From assembly GCA_027324025.1 (NCBI GenBank), contig DAHVYW010000054.1, forward strand, positions 1-17,555: a stretch of DNA of 17,555 nt, in the 5' to 3' direction. Under the pieces are notes generated by a model. It searched no databases, was not told the origin of the DNA, and was given only the letters and a program-made list of their open reading frames with translations. The stretch is from JAJZQD01 sp021847735. GTDB lineage: Bacteria; Bacillota; Thermincolia; Thermincolales; UBA2595. The position numbers were made by a program, and so were the translations under genes. Positions 13,654 to 17,555 of this stretch are shown piece after piece (the first letter of the stretch is position 1; every line of letters starts with the position of its first letter).

Positions 13654-15030
13654 ATGGAACGGCAGACTGGATTTGCCCGAAACGCTACGGAAAACCCATG
13701 TAACATGTGTATGCCCATGGGCGGTATCATTCCTTTTAAAGGAGTGGAGAAAGCCATGGTCATCATGCACGGTTCTCAGGGGTGTGCCACATATATGCGC
13801 AGGCACATGGCTGAACACTTTAATGAGCCAATAGATGTGGCTTCGTCTTCCCTGAATGAAAAAGGCACCATCTACGGCGGTGAAAAGAATCTCAAACGGG
13901 GTTTGGATAACTTGATCAAGTTATACAACCCAGGAGTTATTGGAATTCTCACAACCTGCCTGGCTGAGACTATCGGAGAAGATATCGATCGCATTGCTTC
14001 TGAATACCTGCTTGACAGGGGGCTAAATGATGTGTCTCTTGTCACGGTACCGGTACCTGGCTACGGTGGGAGTCACAGTGAAGGATACTGGATGGCGGCC
14101 CGCAACATTATCGCCAAGCTGGGTAGGGAAGCTCCGGCCAACAGGCGGATAAATGTTATTGTACCGAATATCAGCCCTGCCGATATCAGGGAAATCAAGC
14201 GGATTCTCCAATTGATGTGCATTGAGTACACCATTTTCCCGGACTTTTCCGACACCCTCGACAGCCCTTTTACAACGCCTTACAAAAAAATACCCAGTGG
14301 GGGTACCAGGATTAGGGAAATCGCGGAAATGTCCGGGGCAGTGGCCACAATCCAAATGGGAGTTACAGCAAGCAAGGAGATTTCACCGGGCCACTACCTG
14401 CAGGACACTTACGGGGTGCCTTTGTACAATATTCCAATCCCCATCGGCCTGGAAAATACTGATAAATTTTTCGCTATCCTCAAGCAAGTGACCGGGAAAG
14501 ATGTGCCAGAAAGCATCTTCTCTGAACGCGGCAGGCTGCTTGATGGCATGGTTGACTCCCATAAATATAATGCTGCCGGAAGGAGTGCCATATTTGGAGA
14601 CCCTGAACTAGTCCTGGCAATAGCCGGGGTCTGCAGGGAAAACGGAATTACTCCGGTGGTAGTGGCCACAGGCAGCAAGAGTTCCATGGTAGCCGAGGTT
14701 ATGAAGTCATCCGCGGCTGTAGACGTGCCGGAACAGAGCCTGTTACCCGGTACCGACTTTGCCCGGATCAGGGAACAGTGCCGGGAAAAGAGTGTTAACA
14801 TTGCTATTGGTCACTCTGACGGCCGGCACTTGACCGAAAAGGAGGGGATTCCCCTCGTTCGGGTTGGTTTCCCTATCCATGACCGGATGGGTGGGCAGCG
14901 CCTGTTATCTGTAGGATATACGGGTACCATGACCTTCCTTGACAGGATAACCAATACTCTGTTGGAGGAAAAACATAAAAACTACCGCCACGGTATATTT
15001 GATAAGTTTTACACCAGTAAAATGGCTTAA
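13654..15030 (+). CDS. nifN: FeMo-cofactor scaffold protein NifN
   Basis: 458-aa NifK paralogue and partner of NifE. It shows the NifK-like frame with C44 (HGSQGCATYMRRHMAEHFNEP) and C102 (TTCLAETIGEDI), PGYGGSHSEGY in the place of NifK PSYVGSHVTG, and VRVGFPIHDRMGGQR near the end. An extra CNMC pair (C16, C19) near the N-terminus aligns with the NifK C23 region. ATG follows AAGGGGGTG. No NifB domain is fused to it; nifB is a separate downstream gene. It is in the same operon, 37 bases after nifE. Confidence 0.94.
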   Translation: MERQTGFARNATENPCNMCMPMGGIIPFKGVEKAMVIMHGSQGCATYMRRHMAEHFNEPIDVASSSLNEKGTIYGGEKNLKRGLDNLIKLYNPGVIGILTTCLAETIGEDIDRIASEYLLDRGLNDVSLVTVPVPGYGGSHSEGYWMAARNIIAKLGREAPANRRINVIVPNISPADIREIKRILQLMCIEYTIFPDFSDTLDSPFTTPYKKIPSGGTRIREIAEMSGAVATIQMGVTASKEISPGHYLQDTYGVPLYNIPIPIGLENTDKFFAILKQVTGKDVPESIFSERGRLLDGMVDSHKYNAAGRSAIFGDPELVLAIAGVCRENGITPVVVATGSKSSMVAEVMKSSAAVDVPEQSLLPGTDFARIREQCREKSVNIAIGHSDGRHLTEKEGIPLVRVGFPIHDRMGGQRLLSVGYTGTMTFLDRITNTLLEEKHKNYRHGIFDKFYTSKMA

Positions 15031-15034
15031 CAGG

Positions 15035-15051
15035 CCGGGATTAATTCCCGG
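15035..15051 (+). other. Small hairpin between nifN and nifB
   Basis: Stem CCGGGA-TTAAT-TCCCGG (15035-15051) lies in the 47-base gap, without a U-tract. It may affect mRNA processing or stability between the scaffold genes and nifB. It is not a convincing terminator. Confidence 0.35.
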
Positions 15052-15077
15052 TATTTACAGATAGGAGGTGAAGGCAC

Positions 15078-16385
15078 ATGAAGTGCGGAGGTTCATGCGG
15101 AAGTGGCCATCAAACAGGCCTGCTGACTTCAGAGACATTGCAGAAATCAAACCGGCACCCGTGTTATTCCGAAGATGCCCACCACAAGTATGCCAGGATG
15201 CACCTGCCTGTCGCTCCGGCATGCAATATAAGCTGCAATTACTGCTACAGGAAATTTGATTGTGTTAACGAGAGCCGGCCGGGGGTTACCAGTGAGGTGC
15301 TATCACCGGAAATGGCAGCTGAAAAATTCTCCGTTGTTAAGGACTCGATTACCAACCTTAGTGTAATAGGCATAGCTGGACCTGGGGACGCGCTGGCCAA
15401 CTGGTCCCAAACCAGGAGAAGTATAGAACTGATTAAAGAGCGCGATCCGGATACAGTCTTCTGCCTGTCCACCAACGGGTTAATGCTGCCTCAACTGGCT
15501 GATGAAATAGTTGGTCTTGGCATCAGACACCTAACAGTTACCATGAATGCCCTTGACCCGGCTATAGGGGCCCTGATATACAGCCATGTCATTTATCAGG
15601 GGAAAAAATATACGGGTGTTGAAGGTGCCAAGATATTGCTGGACAATCAACTTGACGGTATCAAAAGCCTGGCCGCGCAAGGGTTGGCTGTGAAAGTAAA
15701 CATTGTCATGATCAAGGAAATCAACGACAGTCACATTCCCGAAATAGTTAAAAAAGCCAAAGAACTAGGGGCCTTCATGACTAATATCATGCCCCTTATC
15801 CCGGCTGCGGGCAGTGCTTTTGCGGATTACCCCCAGACCAGCATGAAAGAATTAAACCAGATGAGGGACCTTTGCCAGTTAGATCTGCATCAAATGCGGC
15901 ACTGCAGGCAGTGCCGGGCTGATGCCATCGGTATGCTCGGTGAAGACAGGTCTGCCGAATTCAGGCGCCTGGGGGAAACAGCAAAGGAAGATGCTGTGGT
16001 GGCTGAAGCATCAGGGAAGCAGTATACGATAGCTGTGGCCACCAAGTACGGATGGCTGGTTGACCTGCACTTTGGCCATGCTTCTGAATTTCTGATATAC
16101 CAGGGCAGCGGAGAGGATTTTAAACTGTTGGAAAAACGCCAGGTGGAAAAATACTGCCTGGGCGTGGAAGAGTGTGATGAGGAAGAGAATAGGCGGGGGA
16201 GGATAGCCGATTCTCTGGCCGACTGCGATGCTGTTTTGTCTATGCGTATAGGAAATCAGGCGCAAAAAAGACTGTCTTCCCGGGCTATCGTTAGTATAGA
16301 AACGTGTGATACCGTAGAAGAAAGCATTAAACAGGCGGTAATGTACTTAAATGAACAGGAAAACACAATAGTTGAGGCAGTTTAG
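15078..16385 (+). CDS. nifB: Radical-SAM cofactor protein NifB with C-terminal NifX-like domain
   Basis: 435-aa enzyme that fuses two [4Fe-4S] clusters and inserts carbide to make NifB-co, the first committed step of FeMo-co synthesis. The radical-SAM cluster motif CNISCNYC gives C49, C53 and C56, preceded by the conserved HPCYSEDAHHKYARMHLPVAP. Further NifB residues include GIAGPGDALAN and RHCRQCRADAIGMLGED at the end of the SAM domain. Residues about 316-430 (YTIAVATKYGWLVDLHFGHA onward) form a NifX/NafY-type domain, so this is the two-domain NifB. No separate nifX is present. ATG follows AGGAGGTG (15063-15070). Confidence 0.97.
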   Translation: MKCGGSCGSGHQTGLLTSETLQKSNRHPCYSEDAHHKYARMHLPVAPACNISCNYCYRKFDCVNESRPGVTSEVLSPEMAAEKFSVVKDSITNLSVIGIAGPGDALANWSQTRRSIELIKERDPDTVFCLSTNGLMLPQLADEIVGLGIRHLTVTMNALDPAIGALIYSHVIYQGKKYTGVEGAKILLDNQLDGIKSLAAQGLAVKVNIVMIKEINDSHIPEIVKKAKELGAFMTNIMPLIPAAGSAFADYPQTSMKELNQMRDLCQLDLHQMRHCRQCRADAIGMLGEDRSAEFRRLGETAKEDAVVAEASGKQYTIAVATKYGWLVDLHFGHASEFLIYQGSGEDFKLLEKRQVEKYCLGVEECDEEENRRGRIADSLADCDAVLSMRIGNQAQKRLSSRAIVSIETCDTVEESIKQAVMYLNEQENTIVEAV

Positions 16386-16400
16386 GGAGGGTGAAGAACT

Positions 16401-16727
16401 ATGAATAAACCAAAATACCATATCTTTGTTTGTACCAGTTCCAGGCCCACCGGCCAGCAGAAAGGATTTTGCCATTCTAAAGATTCAGTTGGTTTAATGG
16501 AAACTATTTTGGAAGAAATCGAGGATAGGGGGCTGAGCGGTGAAGTGTTTGTCACTAATACCGGATGCCTGGGTATTTGTGAAAAGGGGCCCATCGTCAT
16601 AGTTTATCCGGACAATGTCTGGTATGGGTCTGTGACTGAAGATGACATAGAAGAAATCATGGACCAGCACATCGAGAACGGGCAGCCGGTAAAGAGGCTT
16701 GAGATGGATGATGAAAATGGCAAATAA
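16401..16727 (+). CDS. Thioredoxin-like [2Fe-2S] ferredoxin
   Basis: 108-aa ferredoxin of the Clostridium pasteurianum 2Fe-2S type. Cysteines at 11 (FVCTSS), 24 (GFCHSK), 56 and 60 (TGCLGIC) fall at the same positions as the four cluster ligands of the C. pasteurianum protein, whose spare Cys14 is Ser here. The segments PIVIVYPDNVWYG and DIEEIMDQHIENG are also family-typical. The C. pasteurianum protein is known to associate with the MoFe protein. Its place here supports a role in electron supply to nitrogenase or in cofactor synthesis. ATG follows AGGGAGG; nifB is 15 bases upstream, and the end overlaps the next gene by about 20 bases. Confidence 0.93.
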   Translation: MNKPKYHIFVCTSSRPTGQQKGFCHSKDSVGLMETILEEIEDRGLSGEVFVTNTGCLGICEKGPIVIVYPDNVWYGSVTEDDIEEIMDQHIENGQPVKRLEMDDENGK

Positions 16728-17355
16728 TATCGCAGTGTTTCTGGGAGAAAAAGATGAAACGGCTTCCCTTGGAGAACCGGGAAGAGTTGTCATTTACAGC
16801 AAATCAGAGGGATGTTGGAGCAATCTCCGGGAAAAAGCTCTCCTTATAAATACACCCGGAGGATTAAAGGAACTGCGCCACAAAACAGCCGAACTCATGG
16901 AGTTCCTTGGCGATGTAAAAGTCTTTGTGGCCGGTTCAATAACCGGTATCCCTTATTATGAGTTAGAGAAGGCCGGCTTTAGCCTGTGGGAATTTGCCGG
17001 GCGACCGGACCAATTCCTTGATTATGTCCTGGAACAAGAAGAGGAAAATGCCCAGCAGCCTGTTGCAACCGGCGAACATACTAACGCGCCTTTGACCCCG
17101 GTGGAAAGTGGGGACGGGCGATATTATATTTCGTTGACAGAGATTCAGGAAAGCAGCGGTGGAGTTACCTCTAAGCAGGTCCTAAGGCCGTTTCTGCGCA
17201 AAGGCGAATTTTATGAACTTGAGATTGACTGCAAGCACGTACCCCCTTGGCTGGAGGCGGAGATGACAGTTGGCAGCCTGACCGGGAAAATAACTCGGAT
17301 GGGCAATGCCCAGTTTAAGGTCATAGTTGGCAAAAAAACGTGCGATAAGTGCTGA
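16708..17355 (+). CDS. AnfO-family nitrogenase accessory protein
   Basis: 215-aa protein of the AnfO family, named after the Fe-only nitrogenase operon. The N-terminal domain (from MANNIAVFLGEKDETASLGE through VFVAGSITGIPYYELEKAGF and GFSLWEFAG) and the C-terminal domain (RYYISLTEIQESSGGVTSKQ to VGKKTC) fit the family. A short Glu/Gln/Pro-rich linker joins them. It ends in a CDKC tail that could bind metal or be redox-active. ATG 16708 is chosen for a GAGG 10 bases upstream; ATG 16717 is also possible, and both overlap the ferredoxin gene. Its biochemical role is not established. The operon has no anfG, so it accompanies a Mo-type system here. Confidence 0.82.
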   Translation: MMKMANNIAVFLGEKDETASLGEPGRVVIYSKSEGCWSNLREKALLINTPGGLKELRHKTAELMEFLGDVKVFVAGSITGIPYYELEKAGFSLWEFAGRPDQFLDYVLEQEEENAQQPVATGEHTNAPLTPVESGDGRYYISLTEIQESSGGVTSKQVLRPFLRKGEFYELEIDCKHVPPWLEAEMTVGSLTGKITRMGNAQFKVIVGKKTCDKC

Positions 17356-17439
17356 TAATTGTCTTGGTACGCGAATGTAACTGAAGTCACGCCATGTAAC
17401 CCAATAAATTACTAACAGTAGTTATGCACTTGCAGTAAA

Positions 17440-17555
17440 TTAGTTCCAAAAAACGATTTTCAGAAAATGTCCAAAAACACTTGACATTTTCAAAATCGCC
17501 CAATAATCGAAAAGGATAGTATTTTTTACTGTTACTTTTACGATTTGGGTGATGT
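17440..17555 (+). mobile_element. Leader end of a second IS4-type element (partial)
   Basis: The segment CCAAAAACACTTGACA-TTTTCA..AATCGCCC..AATCGA (17471-17510) matches the leader of the IS transposase at 5691-5742 read on the minus strand (CCAAAAACG, CACTTGAC, TTTTCA, AATCGCCCC, AATCGAT). The last bases, GGGTGATGT, resemble the GGTGATTTTG that precedes the transposase ATG in the other element. An inverted repeat (CGATTTTCAGAAAATGTC at 17454-17471 with GACATTTTCAAAATCG at 17483-17498) surrounds the TTGACA. The transposase start would lie just outside the window. The stretch 17356-17440 shows no gene and no clear terminator for the nif operon. Confidence 0.5.

Overview
The window reads as a chromosome segment of an anaerobic, low-to-medium-GC Firmicute, most like a nitrogen-fixing clostridium of the Peptococcaceae/Desulfotomaculum type. 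That placement is inferred from the strong AGGAGG-type ribosome sites, the Ctc/L25, cold-shock and DUF2087 proteins, and a clostridial-style nif operon: nifI1 and nifI2 between nifH and nifD, a short NifK, a NifD with an internal insertion, and a NifB fused to a NifX-like domain. No species can be named from the sequence alone.

Left part (1-7150) is loose, accessory-looking DNA. It holds a cold-shock gene on the minus strand, a DUF2087 regulator with a palindrome over its own -10 box, a truncated GIY-YIG-like ORF, a Ctc/L25 gene, and a Fic protein whose promoter region carries an 11-bp-phased repeat. An IS4-family insertion sequence sits in the middle of a palindromic repeat. Several further copies of that repeat family are present, three of them as a direct array separated by strongly structured spacers (5814-6390). 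The stretch ends with an ORF fragment, the 3' end of a tRNA (probably tRNA-Ala) lacking its 5' part, and a 49-codon ORF.

Right part (7190-17355) is a single, tightly spaced plus-strand operon: nifH, nifI1, nifI2, nifD, nifK, nifE, nifN, nifB, a thioredoxin-like [2Fe-2S] ferredoxin, and an AnfO-family gene. NifH and NifDK are the two nitrogenase components. NifB makes the cofactor precursor, NifEN matures it, the ferredoxin is a likely electron donor, and NifI1/NifI2 should switch the enzyme off when ammonium is available. nifU, nifS, nifV and a separate nifX are not in the window.

The most striking feature is the roughly 410-nt leader between the nif promoter (7196-7224) and nifH (7643). It contains three successive terminator-like hairpins. 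The 5' arm of each is overlapped by a small alternative hairpin with a six-base loop that has A at position 1 and G at position 4. This is the signature of ANTAR-protein antitermination sites (as in EutV and NasR systems), here apparently present three times in tandem. The window closes with what looks like the promoter end of another IS4-type element.
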